DNA of 39,433 nt from an uncultured Clostridia bacterium (GTDB taxonomy: Bacteria; Bacillota; Clostridia; Christensenellales; Borkfalkiaceae), in contig CANRKK010000024.1 in the NCBI GenBank assembly GCA_947631195.1, positions 1-39,433 of the forward strand, read 5' to 3'. A model generated the notes under the pieces. The model had not been told where the DNA came from and did no database searches. It worked only from the letters and a program-made list of their open reading frames with translations. Both the position numbers and the translations under genes were made by a program. Every line of letters starts with the position of its first letter. The stretch's first letter is position 1. Below, one piece after another: positions 15,159-24,600 of the stretch.

Positions 15159-15795
15159 TATCGGCTGGGTATATGGTATTCTGCAAGGCAACGGCATAGA
15201 CACAACCGGTATGGAACCGCGCGAGGCGTTTGCCGAATTGGAGAAGCTCCGGCAGAGCGGCAAGGTGACGGACAATCAGATAAAATTCAGCAAGAGCCAC
15301 AGCGACGCTCCGAGCAAGACCGGAAACACCCGAAAGACAAACGCCTCGGCAGAGGACAAAACCACGATAAAAGAGCAGGTCGCTGCCCATAAGGACGATT
15401 TTAAGGGCAAAAAGCCTATTGCCGAAATATCCGGCAAGGCGTCTACCGATTTTAAGACAGCCGTAACAAGCCTCAAGGTCCAGCTTCAAAAAAGCGGCGG
15501 CGTAGTAACTCGCAAAGGCTTTGGGGATATACAGGTCAGTTCGAGGCTTCTTGACGCAAAGAAATACCTTGAGGGGCAAGACGACGTCGAGGCAATAGCC
15601 GCTATCCCCGCAGTAATAAAAAAAGGCAAAGTAATTGCCGAACACGAGAACCACAAAGGACGTGGTTATTCGACAGTTACTTTTGCCGGAAAAATCAAAA
15701 TCGGAGATAAGGTCGCCATTATGGGTGTCGTGGTCAAGCACACTACCAAGCATTTTTATGACGTACATCGGGTATTCACGCTCGACGACAAATAA
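15151..15795 (+). CDS. LPD3-like (polyvalent-protein/barnase-EndoU-like) protein
   Basis: 214 residues from ATG 15151, overlapping the portal stop. The C-terminal half (about 115-214) reads VVTRKGFGDIQVSSRLLDAK, AIPAVIKKGKVIAEHENHKG, RGYSTVTFAGKIKIGDKVAI, MGVVVKHTTKHFYDVHRVFT: the pattern of the Large Polyvalent Protein-associated Domain 3 group (fungal/barnase-EndoU-type nuclease-like). The conserved H-x-NHKGRG and KHFYDVHR segments could be catalytic. Head-position proteins carrying such domains are known as MuF-type effector or toxin carriers; here no MuF domain is present. Function inferred only. Confidence 0.6.
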   Translation: MSNIGWVYGILQGNGIDTTGMEPREAFAELEKLRQSGKVTDNQIKFSKSHSDAPSKTGNTRKTNASAEDKTTIKEQVAAHKDDFKGKKPIAEISGKASTDFKTAVTSLKVQLQKSGGVVTRKGFGDIQVSSRLLDAKKYLEGQDDVEAIAAIPAVIKKGKVIAEHENHKGRGYSTVTFAGKIKIGDKVAIMGVVVKHTTKHFYDVHRVFTLDDK

Positions 15796-15866
15796 AAAAA
15801 GCCACCGATTAGTAAGAATGCTATTGGGTGCGAAATCTTCGAATAGCGATTACCTTATCGGTGACC
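15793..15866 (-). ncRNA. compact structured RNA of about 74 nt on the minus strand
   Basis: Driven by the consensus promoter at 15873-15901 (start near 15866). The 5' end GUCACCGAU (15865-15857) pairs with AUCGGUGGC (15809-15801; one G-U), directly followed by seven U (15800-15794), so the outer stem doubles as a terminator. Inside, GUAA pairs UUAC, GCUAUU pairs AAUAGC (15847-15842 with 15825-15820), and CGAA-GAU-UUCG forms an inner hairpin. No protein frame fills it. It ends at the stop of the LPD3-like gene. A 74-nt structured gene is well supported; function unknown. Confidence 0.7.
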
Positions 15867-15872
15867 ACTATT

Positions 15873-15901
15873 ATTATACGTCATTTTTTTGCGCTTGTCA
15901 A
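15873..15901 (-). promoter_or_regulatory. perfect consensus sigma-A/70 promoter (minus strand)
   Basis: Minus strand TTGACA (15896-15901), 17-nt spacer, TATAAT (15873-15878). Both hexamers are exact consensus, unlike the late phage promoters in this window. It faces the structured RNA and would also transcribe antisense toward the LPD3-like and portal genes if the terminator leaks. Confidence 0.8.
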
Positions 15902-15928
15902 TACTTTTGCGAGGAATAGGAGTTTTTT

Positions 15929-16810
15929 ATGGATATTATTTTAGGCAACAAGGACGACGAAGAACAGGACGACGATTACGAAACCGAAGTCATAGACGGT
16001 ATTTTGACCTTTGATGAACTTCTCGAGGACGAGTATTACAAGTCGGAGTTCGAGAAGCGGGTACAGCAGAGGTTGGAAGAATATAACAATCACTCAAAAG
16101 GAGGAGTAGAACAAATGGACGTAGACGTTCAGACCCAAAACAAGGGGGAAGAAACAAAGCAGGAACCCGAAAGCAAAGTGCAGACGGAACAGCCTGCGCC
16201 CGACGTGAACCCCGACGTCGGACAAACGGAACAGGCAAAGGACAAGGAAGAGACGGAGCAGAAACCCGCCGCAAAGGAAATGACAGCCGAGCAGTTCGCG
16301 CTGTATAACGAAACCTTGCGGCTCGTGTCCAAAACGGCAAAGGCGGGCATACCCGACCGCTATAACGCCTTTGAGGACGCCGAGGTCAAGGCTACCGTCA
16401 AGCAGCAGATAATGGAGGGAACCGCTCCCGACGTTAAGGCTATCGCGGAGAGCGTCATCGAACGCCATAAACCCGCGCCCGCTCCAAACCCCGAGCCGAA
16501 ACCGGAAAAGAACGCCGAAACGGAAATACTTTCGTTAAAGGCAGAGAACGCGCTGCTCAAGGCGGGCATTACGCCCGAAAGAGTAGACGCGGCGACCAAG
16601 CTATTCATAGCCGAGGGAGGCAACCTCGATAAGATAAACGAGTTTGTCGCTTCCTATCCCGAATGGCAGAGGAAAGAAAGCGCGGTGGAGTATTCAAAGG
16701 CTCCGCCTGTGGGCGGCAAAACGGCTCCGGATCCTGATAAGCCGCCTGTACTTAACGACTTTCAAAAGAAGGTCGCACAGCTGCGAAAGCAGAGAGGATA
16801 CGACAATTAA
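15929..16810 (+). CDS. scaffolding protein
   Basis: 293 residues. Acidic N-terminus (DDEEQDDDYETEVIDG), low-complexity Lys/Glu/Gln/Pro stretches (residues 55-115 and 180-200), a helical central part (AEILSLKAENALLKA-type coiled coil around 198-212) and a basic tail (FQKKVAQLRKQRGYDN) that could bind the capsid interior. Composition and position directly before major capsid fit a scaffold, which guides procapsid assembly and is then expelled. A GAATAGGAG ribosome site precedes ATG 15929; GGAGG before a second in-frame ATG at 16115 could allow an internal start, as in several phage scaffolds. Confidence 0.75.
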   Translation: MDIILGNKDDEEQDDDYETEVIDGILTFDELLEDEYYKSEFEKRVQQRLEEYNNHSKGGVEQMDVDVQTQNKGEETKQEPESKVQTEQPAPDVNPDVGQTEQAKDKEETEQKPAAKEMTAEQFALYNETLRLVSKTAKAGIPDRYNAFEDAEVKATVKQQIMEGTAPDVKAIAESVIERHKPAPAPNPEPKPEKNAETEILSLKAENALLKAGITPERVDAATKLFIAEGGNLDKINEFVASYPEWQRKESAVEYSKAPPVGGKTAPDPDKPPVLNDFQKKVAQLRKQRGYDN

Positions 16811-16836
16811 ATTTTTCTATAAAGGAGTAATTCAAA

Positions 16837-17829
16837 ATGGCAATAACATTAGGTGACGCGTTCCAGAACTGGAACAAAGACACGAACCTTCCCTCTAACG
16901 GTGCAACCGTTGACGGTGGCGTAATCTCTATGCTCGAGCCGAACCTTTTCCGAAACAAGGTTATGATCCCGGGCGTTACTTATTCCACCGACGTAGAGAG
17001 CCTTATGGTAGACGAGCGCTTCGCGGTCGCTTTCATCCGTAAGCTTGACAAAATCAAAGTAACAATGTGCAAGGCAAGCGACGACAAGGCTTTCCGTGTC
17101 GTTCCCACGCAGACCGACGGCGAGTTTATCGAGGTCGCGTGCAACGACGTGCTGAAAGTCGCGGAAGTCGTAAACGAGCCTATCGACGCGGCAAGGGTAA
17201 GCGGCAGAACCGCCGACCGTGTGGCGCTCGCTTCCGAGAGCTACGACGAAATCAAGGAGCTGCAGTATCTCTCTTACCTCATCAACGGCGGCGGCTCGAA
17301 AGACGCTACCGACGTGGGCGCTCCGGCTTCGGCAAACACCACGCAGTGCACGAAGGAAACCATTTACGACAGCATTGTCGACGACAGGACCGTTCTTCGC
17401 AAGGCTGGCGCAGACCCCGACACCCTCATCATCTCCGAGGACACCGACGCGGTGCTTTTGAAGTATATCGGCGCGCGCTCGTATTACCGTCCGGCAAGCG
17501 AGGCGGAGGTCGCCGTGTTCGGTCAGCAGTTCGCAGGTTCGATTTTCTCCGGCAAGGTGAAAATCTTTACCTCGAACGCAGTCGGGCAGGACAACTCGAC
17601 GCTCGTCGGGAAGGAAGCAGAGAACGAAACGTGGGACTGGTCGAAAATCGAGTACATTCTCTACGACCACAGGACCCTCTGCATTGTTAATGTCGCTCGC
17701 TTCATCGGGCTTGTCGACTACCGCGCGATAATTCACAACAGCACGCTCATCTCCATTTTCACCGTCTGCGGCGGTCGCATTCGCAACACGCAGAAAGCGA
17801 TCTGCAAGAAGTACGCGGAAGCCGTATAA
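16837..17829 (+). CDS. major capsid protein
   Basis: 330 residues; AAAGGAG before ATG 16837. HK97-type features: an N-terminal arm (ITLGDAFQNWNKDTNLPS), KVMIPGVTYSTDVESL, a long helix (ADRVALASESYDEIKELQYL, SYLINGG) and TLIISEDTDAVLLKYIGARS in the P/A-domain order. The codon use is the most optimised of the region (few rare codons), fitting high expression. Directly downstream of the scaffold. A hairpin between this gene and the next would let capsid be expressed above its neighbours. Confidence 0.85.
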   Translation: MAITLGDAFQNWNKDTNLPSNGATVDGGVISMLEPNLFRNKVMIPGVTYSTDVESLMVDERFAVAFIRKLDKIKVTMCKASDDKAFRVVPTQTDGEFIEVACNDVLKVAEVVNEPIDAARVSGRTADRVALASESYDEIKELQYLSYLINGGGSKDATDVGAPASANTTQCTKETIYDSIVDDRTVLRKAGADPDTLIISEDTDAVLLKYIGARSYYRPASEAEVAVFGQQFAGSIFSGKVKIFTSNAVGQDNSTLVGKEAENETWDWSKIEYILYDHRTLCIVNVARFIGLVDYRAIIHNSTLISIFTVCGGRIRNTQKAICKKYAEAV

Positions 17830-17838
17830 TCAAAAACA

Positions 17839-17878
17839 GGATACGAGAGCGGGGAGCAGTCCTCGCTCTCTGTTATCC
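17839..17878 (+). terminator. hairpin after major capsid gene (leaky terminator or processing site)
   Basis: GGATA-C-GAGAGCG (17839-17851) pairs with CGCTCTC-TGT-TATCC (17864-17878), 12 base pairs with a small bulge. Only a short T run (GTTTAG) follows, so termination would be partial. It probably protects the capsid mRNA 3' end. Confidence 0.5.
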
Positions 17879-17892
17879 GTTTAGGAGGTAAC

Positions 17893-18201
17893 ATGAGAAG
17901 CATAGACAGTTATATGAGCAGGCTCTGCGGGCGGCTTATGTCCACCGCGCAGAACGCCCTCGACGCGATGAACTACGCGCTCGAGGAAATGGAAGAAATC
18001 GCCGCCGAAAACCCCGAACGCGAAGATATACGCGCTTGTATCGACGAGGTGAAAAAGCAGAACAAAGCCTCGGAGAGCGCGAACTGGGCGGCTGCGAACC
18101 ATTGGAGCGACCACTTCGACGGTATCGCGGGCACCGAGGGCGAAGCGCCCGACGAGGATAACGAAGGCTCCGCCGAAGAGGACCAAGCCTCAATAACATA
18201 A
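17893..18201 (+). CDS. small acidic head protein
   Basis: 102 residues. TTAGGAGG before ATG. Helical N-terminus (SIDSYMSRLCGRLMSTAQNA, LDAMNYALEEMEEIAAENPE) and acidic C-terminal third (GTEGEAPDEDNEGSAEEDQA). Could decorate or line the head or act in assembly; no family recognised. Confidence 0.6.
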   Translation: MRSIDSYMSRLCGRLMSTAQNALDAMNYALEEMEEIAAENPEREDIRACIDEVKKQNKASESANWAAANHWSDHFDGIAGTEGEAPDEDNEGSAEEDQASIT

Positions 18202-18222
18202 CAAAAAGGAGGTGCCGCAGAA

Positions 18223-18663
18223 ATGGCATACAGAATAATCAGCGTTTCGTATGGTCACGGCACCAAGAACAGCGAAGGCAACTATACCGCCAGCGGCAAG
18301 CTGTACGACTACGCGACCGACAAGGAGTACAGGACAGGCGACACGGTAGTGGTCCCTGTCGAACACCCGGTCAGTCACAAGCTGTACAATACGCTTGCCG
18401 TTGTGCGCCTTACGCATAAGTTCGACGCTCCGGCAGGACAAAAAGTAGCCGAGCACCTGACCGACCCGAATAACGACATAAAGCCCAAGGAAGTAGGCTT
18501 TCGCCTCGCTGTCGCCAAAATGCAGGGGCTTAACGTGGAAAGCGACAGGGACGTCAACATTACCACGCTACCCGGATACAATACTCGCGGCACGGATAGA
18601 AAGTGGTCGGAGGAACCGCCGACAAAGAACAATTCGAGCCGTTTCATAAGTAGAGGAGAGTAA
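18223..18663 (+). CDS. beta-rich head/connector-region protein
   Basis: 146 residues. Beta-rich N-half (YRIISVSYGHGTKNSEGNYT, ASGKLYDYATDKEYRTGDTV, VVPVEHPVSHKLYNTLAVVR) with a short linear tail (NNSSRFISRGE). A fold such as a connector or decoration is likely from context, but no family can be named. AAAAGGAGGTG upstream. Confidence 0.55.
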   Translation: MAYRIISVSYGHGTKNSEGNYTASGKLYDYATDKEYRTGDTVVVPVEHPVSHKLYNTLAVVRLTHKFDAPAGQKVAEHLTDPNNDIKPKEVGFRLAVAKMQGLNVESDRDVNITTLPGYNTRGTDRKWSEEPPTKNNSSRFISRGE

Positions 18664-18667
18664 AACA

Positions 18668-19216
18668 ATGTACCATAAAATCGACAATTCCGACCTCGTG
18701 GTTCCGTATTATGACGAAATCACGACGGACGCAAAATATCCGTGTTCGACCGCTCGTATGCGCTACGACAAGGAAGATCATCGCTACTACCTTACCGAGG
18801 AGGCGCTGTCATTCTACGGCATTGACTGCGCTCCGGGCGAGGTCAAGCGCCTTATACGCACGGCGACCGAGCACATTTACAGCTACATAGCGGTTATGGC
18901 GCAGACCGCCTACAACGTTATGTGCTACCGCATAGCAAAAAGCAAGTTCGGGAGCACCAAGACCCCGAAGGAGGGGCGGCGCGAGTTCGAGCGTATGCTT
19001 GCCAAGCAGGCGGAGTATATCAACGACTACGGCGACGCAAAGAAGGCGCCGAAAATGGTTGTCAGTCCCGAAACAGGGCGAATAAAGGACAACGACGTGG
19101 ATCTGTCAACAGGCTTTTGGCTCGACGACGAGGTCCTTATATGGCTGCGCACCAACTACCTTTTGGACCCGAATATATGCTACTCGCCGTTCGCGGTCAA
19201 CTGGGACGAGTATTAA
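18668..19216 (+). CDS. probable head-tail connector (adaptor) protein
   Basis: 182 residues. Begins YHKIDNSDLVVPYYDEITTD; a helical core (KRLIRTATEHIYSYIAVMAQ with TAYNVMCYRIAKSKF) suits the all-helix adaptor that attaches to the portal. The C-terminus reads DVDLSTGFWLDDEVLIWLRT. It lies where adaptor genes normally sit, two genes after capsid. Assignment rests on order and helicity. Confidence 0.55.
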   Translation: MYHKIDNSDLVVPYYDEITTDAKYPCSTARMRYDKEDHRYYLTEEALSFYGIDCAPGEVKRLIRTATEHIYSYIAVMAQTAYNVMCYRIAKSKFGSTKTPKEGRREFERMLAKQAEYINDYGDAKKAPKMVVSPETGRIKDNDVDLSTGFWLDDEVLIWLRTNYLLDPNICYSPFAVNWDEY

Positions 19217-19228
19217 GGAGGGCGCGCT

Positions 19229-19624
19229 ATGCAAAAATTCGAGTACCCTATGTTTAGCCCGCACCCGAAGGCGAAACTCTACAAGAAATTCACAGGCGAC
19301 GTTCCGGTGGAGCTGAAAAACAACGAGGTCATCACGGTGCAGCAAAACCGCTATGTGTTCTCGCGCTCCATTAAGTGGGTCGAGGAAACAGCAAAGGACA
19401 GTTACGACGAGCAACCTATCGAGGGACTGCTTATAGGCAATAGTTATATCACTATCAAGACCAACACCCTTGCCGAAATCACCGACGGTGATTTGATAGA
19501 ACTCCCGCACGACACGTCGCTCGGCGGAATGTGGATAGTCCAAGACGGAGCGTCGGTAGAGCACACCTACACGCCGAAAGCCGTGCAGACCTTCCGGCAC
19601 GTTCCTCTGTCGAGCTTGGGATGA
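19229..19624 (+). CDS. probable head-closure or neck protein
   Basis: 131 residues, mostly beta: KAKLYKKFTGDVPVELKNNE, VITVQQNRYVFSRSIKWVEE, LLIGNSYITIKTNTLAEITD, GGMWIVQDGASVEHTYTPKA. This is the length and texture of stopper/head-closure proteins (SPP1 gp16-like), which follow the adaptor. Stop overlaps the next ATG. Not confirmed by a motif. Confidence 0.5.
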   Translation: MQKFEYPMFSPHPKAKLYKKFTGDVPVELKNNEVITVQQNRYVFSRSIKWVEETAKDSYDEQPIEGLLIGNSYITIKTNTLAEITDGDLIELPHDTSLGGMWIVQDGASVEHTYTPKAVQTFRHVPLSSLG

Positions 19625-20136
19625 GATATAACAACAGGCTCCGAATGCAGGACCTCTTTATGAACCCCGAACTCGCGGGTGTGTTTCCGCAGTTCGAGCG
19701 CGGCGAAAAATTGCAGACCGTCTACTCGTATGCCGAGGTGGAACGCAAGGTGGCGCAGTACCTCGCAGGCGCTCTGAACGGCTCCGTGTCGGGCGACGGT
19801 GAAATTACGGTCAGAGGGAAACAAAAGGACGTTCTCGCCCGCGTAAGGCAATTGCAAGCGCTTATCGAGGGCTTTTTTAATAATATGCCGAGCGTGGTCG
19901 CAGGGCTGAAACGCAACGTCCCGCTGTATCTGCCTTATGCCACGTTAAAGCAGCTCGGGCAGCTTCAAACCACCGAGGACAAGATAAAGGCAATGCAAGC
20001 CGTTATGGATAACTTTCAATACAACACCGACCTGTGCGCCCTCAACAGCGTTAAACACGAGAGGACGGACACCTTCGCGCAAAACAAGCGCGAGTGGGAG
20101 GGAAAGGTCGGATACAGGAGGCTCAAAAAAGTATGA
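19621..20136 (+). CDS. connector/neck-region helical protein
   Basis: 171 residues from ATG 19621 overlapping the previous stop. Helical (SYAEVERKVAQYLAGALNGS, RQLQALIEGFFNNMPSVVAG, LKQLGQLQTTEDKIKAMQAV) with a basic C-terminus. Position suggests a tail completion or neck protein. Stop overlaps the next ATG. Confidence 0.5.
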   Translation: MRYNNRLRMQDLFMNPELAGVFPQFERGEKLQTVYSYAEVERKVAQYLAGALNGSVSGDGEITVRGKQKDVLARVRQLQALIEGFFNNMPSVVAGLKRNVPLYLPYATLKQLGQLQTTEDKIKAMQAVMDNFQYNTDLCALNSVKHERTDTFAQNKREWEGKVGYRRLKKV

Positions 20137-21086
20137 ACAAAGTAAAAATCACCGCCGACGCGGTGCTGAAAATAATTCAAGCTGTATTCGGGGACGAGGA
20201 CGTGAACCTCGCGGTGGACGACGCGTCCGCGCCCGAGGAGTGGCAAGGCAAGAAGATAAACGACATACTCAACGTCGAATACTACACTTTCAAGCACCGC
20301 CCGAGGGACACTTGGAAGGTGGTCGACAGCATTCTCGAAAGCACCGGGGCAACAAACCACCTCGCGGCTCTGAACCGTTCGTTCTGCCTCTTGTCGCTGG
20401 GCGACATTGAGCGCCTGTTCTCCAAGGACGTTGATATGGTAACTCTGCCCGGCTCCCTCGAATACGTCGTGCAGACCGAAAAGGTAAAGCTCATCGAGAG
20501 CCTTATCGAGGACAGCAACAGGGCGACATGCGGGCTGCGCATTCCTGTTTCGTTCGGAGAGGAAGAACGCAAAGTCGTTATGTTCTTCGGGCGCCCGGTA
20601 GTGAGCGACATTCGCTCGACGACGCCGTTCGGGGAGATCGCCGTGGTCACTGTCGCCGTTACCCTTATCGTCTTACCGAACGTAACCTCGTACAGCGATT
20701 ACACGGTCAAAATAAAGTATCCCGGCTGCACGGAGGCGGACGGTGTGGCGGTGCCGCTGTCGAGCTTCTCGACGCCGAACACAATGACGCAGCAGGCTAT
20801 CCCGCGCCTCAACAAGCCGCAGGACACCGACAATCTGAATTTGTCCCGGGCGCGTTCGTTCGTCCTCGTATTCGAGGGCTACGACAACCCTTTCATAAAT
20901 TGGCTCGCGGACTGGGCGCTCTCGGTCGACGTCGCAAACAACAACAACGAGGTGCTGACGCTCAACATTACGCGCGGCGAAAAGACATACTCGCACGCGG
21001 TGATCATCAAAGATCACCAGCTCATAGTCAACTCGGACACAGGCAACGAAACGCACACTTTGACGCTTGTAAGAGGAGGAATATAA
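20133..21086 (+). CDS. tail/neck structural protein, beta-rich
   Basis: 317 residues from ATG 20133. N-terminal helix-rich region, a middle with VVMFFGRPVVSDIRSTTPFG and EIAVVTVAVTLIVLPNV, then a C-terminal beta-sandwich-like part (SRARSFVLVFEGYDNPFINW, NNNEVLTLNITRGEKTYSHA, VIIKDHQLIVNSDTGNETHT). Could be a tube, collar or tail-knob protein. Only about 320 residues, and no tape-measure gene follows, which favours a short-tailed morphology. Confidence 0.5.
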   Translation: MNKVKITADAVLKIIQAVFGDEDVNLAVDDASAPEEWQGKKINDILNVEYYTFKHRPRDTWKVVDSILESTGATNHLAALNRSFCLLSLGDIERLFSKDVDMVTLPGSLEYVVQTEKVKLIESLIEDSNRATCGLRIPVSFGEEERKVVMFFGRPVVSDIRSTTPFGEIAVVTVAVTLIVLPNVTSYSDYTVKIKYPGCTEADGVAVPLSSFSTPNTMTQQAIPRLNKPQDTDNLNLSRARSFVLVFEGYDNPFINWLADWALSVDVANNNNEVLTLNITRGEKTYSHAVIIKDHQLIVNSDTGNETHTLTLVRGGI

Positions 21087-21087
21087 T

Positions 21088-21651
21088 ATGGCGCTGCATA
21101 ATCTCAAAATAACCGTCATCGACGGTGGCAAGGCAAGCTCGGGACTTCCGGGCGGCGGTGGCGGTGGTGACGACGAAGAGGGCGGCGGAAACAAGAAGTC
21201 CACGCTCTCCAAGTGGCTGAATTATAATCAGACTATCCGCGACAAGATAAAACAGTCCACCTCTCCGACAACGTTCTTTGCCATTCAGCAGGGTATCTCC
21301 CTTGCTACGCAAGTAGGCAGGGAGTTTATAAACTACTACGTCAGCGACATAGGACGGTCGAGCGGCGACAGCAACTACCAAGCAATTGTGAACCGCAAAA
21401 TAGAGAAGGTAACCGACATACTCGGTATCGGGCAGAGCGCGCTCTCGGGTGCGGCTATGGGGTCGGTGGCGGGTCCTATCGGCGCGGCTATCGGCGCAGT
21501 CGTCGGTGCTGCCTCGCAGGGAATAAGCCTCGGCTTCAAATACGCCGAAAGGGAGCGGTCCTACGCTCACGAAATGTTCCAGCAGTCAAACTCGCAGGCG
21601 TATCAACTCGCGCGGGCAAACTATACGGCGCTTACAGGGAGGGTAAGGTAA
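21088..21651 (+). CDS. Gly-rich protein with hydrophobic membrane-active stretch
   Basis: 187 residues. A glycine hinge (GLPGGGGGGDDEEGGGNKKS) separates a short N-terminus from a helical domain. Residues about 130-155 form a long uncharged Ala/Gly-rich helix (SGAAMGSVAGPIGAAIGAVV) typical of membrane-inserting or ejection proteins. As the third gene from the 1170-residue tail protein it is a candidate ejected or pilot protein in place of a tape measure. Inference only. Confidence 0.5.
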   Translation: MALHNLKITVIDGGKASSGLPGGGGGGDDEEGGGNKKSTLSKWLNYNQTIRDKIKQSTSPTTFFAIQQGISLATQVGREFINYYVSDIGRSSGDSNYQAIVNRKIEKVTDILGIGQSALSGAAMGSVAGPIGAAIGAVVGAASQGISLGFKYAERERSYAHEMFQQSNSQAYQLARANYTALTGRVR

Positions 21652-24600
21652 ATGTACTATTGGAAAATGTTTCTATGGGAGGGCGGGCGAAAGTCCACAG
21701 AATACAGCCGTTATATGGACGCTCCGCTTTTCCTCGAAGATAAGCTCGACGAAACCCTCGACAGCGGCGAGGTCATCCTTACCGGAATGCCTATCGCCTC
21801 AAAGTCGGCTTTTCCGCCGAAAACGAAGTTCCGCCTCGAACGCTACCTTACGGCGAACTTCTCCGACGAGCCGCGGCATTGGGATATGATCGTCGAGCAC
21901 GACGACGTCGAGGAGTACGCGGGCTGTCCGGAACTCTGCACGCACCGCGTCTATCTTATAGAGGCGTCGGCGGTGGCGCAGGGTATGCACGTCGATAATA
22001 TAGCGCTGACGTATAAGTTGCAAGACGTTACTCTAAACTACAAAACGCTCGTAAGCAAAACCGACACCCTCGAGGATATGGGAAAAATTGATATACGCGA
22101 CAACGGATATGGCAATCTGCCCACTCACGAAAACCCGAGAATTGAAATACCGAGCGGCGAGCAGTCGCACACCTACTATTTTATAAACACCTATTATTAC
22201 AGGTGGAGCACCGCAAGCGACTTGAAAGCGCTGTTGTACGAGCAGGACGGAAGAGAAGCCCATACTATTTCTTTCAATATCCCGGCGCTGTGGTTTCAAG
22301 GCTGCCGTTATTCGGGTAGGTGGGAAAACCTCACGCAAATGGCAACGCAAACAAAAATAGTGAGGAGACTGTGCAACAAAGACGGCTCTGTCGAAAGCGA
22401 AGAAACCGTCGACGAAAGAATTTGTGGTCCCAAAAGTTTTAGCGAACAAATTGACGAGCTGTGGGGAACCGCAAAGGAGAACGTTTGGGTAAACCCCGGG
22501 TCGCCCACTCCCGACACGCCGTATATAGCAAGAGGAACTCAAATAATGGGCTACGATAATAACGATGACAGCCTTATTGTTGGCATTAAAAAGCAGTTCT
22601 CCGACCTTTATACTGCCGGGCAAGGTTTGGACATAACAAAAGAAAATCCGGACGCACAGGACGAAGCGGTGGTCATTACGACGCCTGTAATGTCAGAGGC
22701 GCAGCTGAGCGCGGGAATGTACTATGAGTACGAAATTACTTGCACGCCGTATCCGAACTCGGACAGCAGAAAATTGCCGATATATTACTCGCGCGCGTGC
22801 TATGTTCTTTATAACTCGTATGGGCTGCACCAAAATATGACCACACAGCAAACGGATACAATAAATTCAAATACACTCTATGTTAGCGCGAAATTCCGCA
22901 TTCGGGACTTATCGCAGAGTGTGGACGGCGACAGGTTCCTTGCAAGCGGAAAACAGTATACTTGCCTCGAACTACTCCGCAAGGCTTTGCTGACCTGCGA
23001 CACGCGCGTTTTTGATAATAACTCGGTCGGGCTTGATACGTTGGAGTACCCGATAATCATTGACCCTTTTTGGGAGAAACGCCTCGGCAATGTCAAAATG
23101 CACGAAACCACTTTCGAACAGAAGAACCTTTGGGAGGTGCTTATTCAGATCGGCTATTATCACCACGCTATTCCTTACCTCGAATTTGCGGATGACGGAA
23201 CCGATCGTTTCGTGCTGCGCTTCCACCAACTCGGGGACACCGAAATCAAGAAAAAGGACACAAGCGCAAAAATCACGGTTTTTAACTCGCGGAACCTTTC
23301 GGAGTATTTCGCGCAGTACGACAGCTACGTCACAAACCTATTTTCTCCGCAGTCCGAGGTCGAGGAGTGGGGAGTAGTAAAGACGAGCGACAGCAGCTAC
23401 CTCGTGTCAAACAATACAGCAGACATTCACACAAAATATCCCATACAGGAAATCGTGGAGTTTGACATATCGTATGGCAACGGCACGCAGTCAGCGCTCG
23501 ATATGATTTTTGAGGAGTCGATATACTCGATATTAACGCCGGAGGAGAACGTCCGTCCTTCAAAGGCGTGTGCGCTTTTCTACAAGCTGGGCGATACAAA
23601 AATAAGCGGCTTAAACTATACTCCGCCGAGCACGAACAACGACGCGCCTTACGCCCTCAAAACGATTTTGAGCGCTCTGTTTGGCGTCAACCCAAAAGAC
23701 CCTAAAAACAATTTACAGTTTAACGACATTCGGTATCATATAAAATATCGAACGCAGGACAGTTTACGGCTCTCGCAAGTGCGCCCGAATTTGCAGGACT
23801 TTATGAAAAACAGCTCGTATGAAGTCTATCCGCACCACGAGCAATATTTCGGACAGCAGGACAAAATCATCGACAGCGAGCGCTTCTCTGCGAACCTTTT
23901 CGGCAAGCTCATCCGCGTAGGTAATGCCGTTTATCAGCGGCAGGAATACGTCCGCGTTCCGGGCGACGAGAGGGAGAGCGGCGACCTTGTCGAAATCGGC
24001 GGCGAGGCGTATTACGTCACCGCTACCGAAAACGAGTATTACCCCGACGTTATCCTGCAAAAGGTTACTTACTCGCGGAACTTTAACCAGCTCTCAAATA
24101 TCGTAACCATACCGAGCGAGCCGCGGTTCTACGAGGTAAGCGAGAGGTCGCAGGTGCGCCGCGAGGTCCGCATTATGGAGTTTCTGCTTTTAACCACGAA
24201 GGAGAACGCCGCAACGATAAACCCCGCTTTTATGAATAACAGCAAGTGGCGCTCTATAATTCGGAGCCTTTTGTTTGCGGATAGCAGCTACGATATGCCG
24301 AACTTTGCGTTTGTTCGCTTCAAAGGCGACAAAAAGAGAGCACACGAAGGGATACCATTAAACAAGCTGTTTCCGAGTACGGAAATATCCCGCGCGAGCG
24401 ACAATTCAGTGCGACCGAAAGACAGCAGCGATCACCGCGACGTAATAGTCCCTCTTATGCATTTTCCGCTCAAAAACGCGATAGTGTTTGAGTGGGATAT
24501 GGACGACAATTTTAAGGCAGGCGACAGTATCGACACGAGCATAAGCGGCAAGGGAGGAACGGACGACGCCTATTATTCTATGCAGCCTGTCCGATATTGC

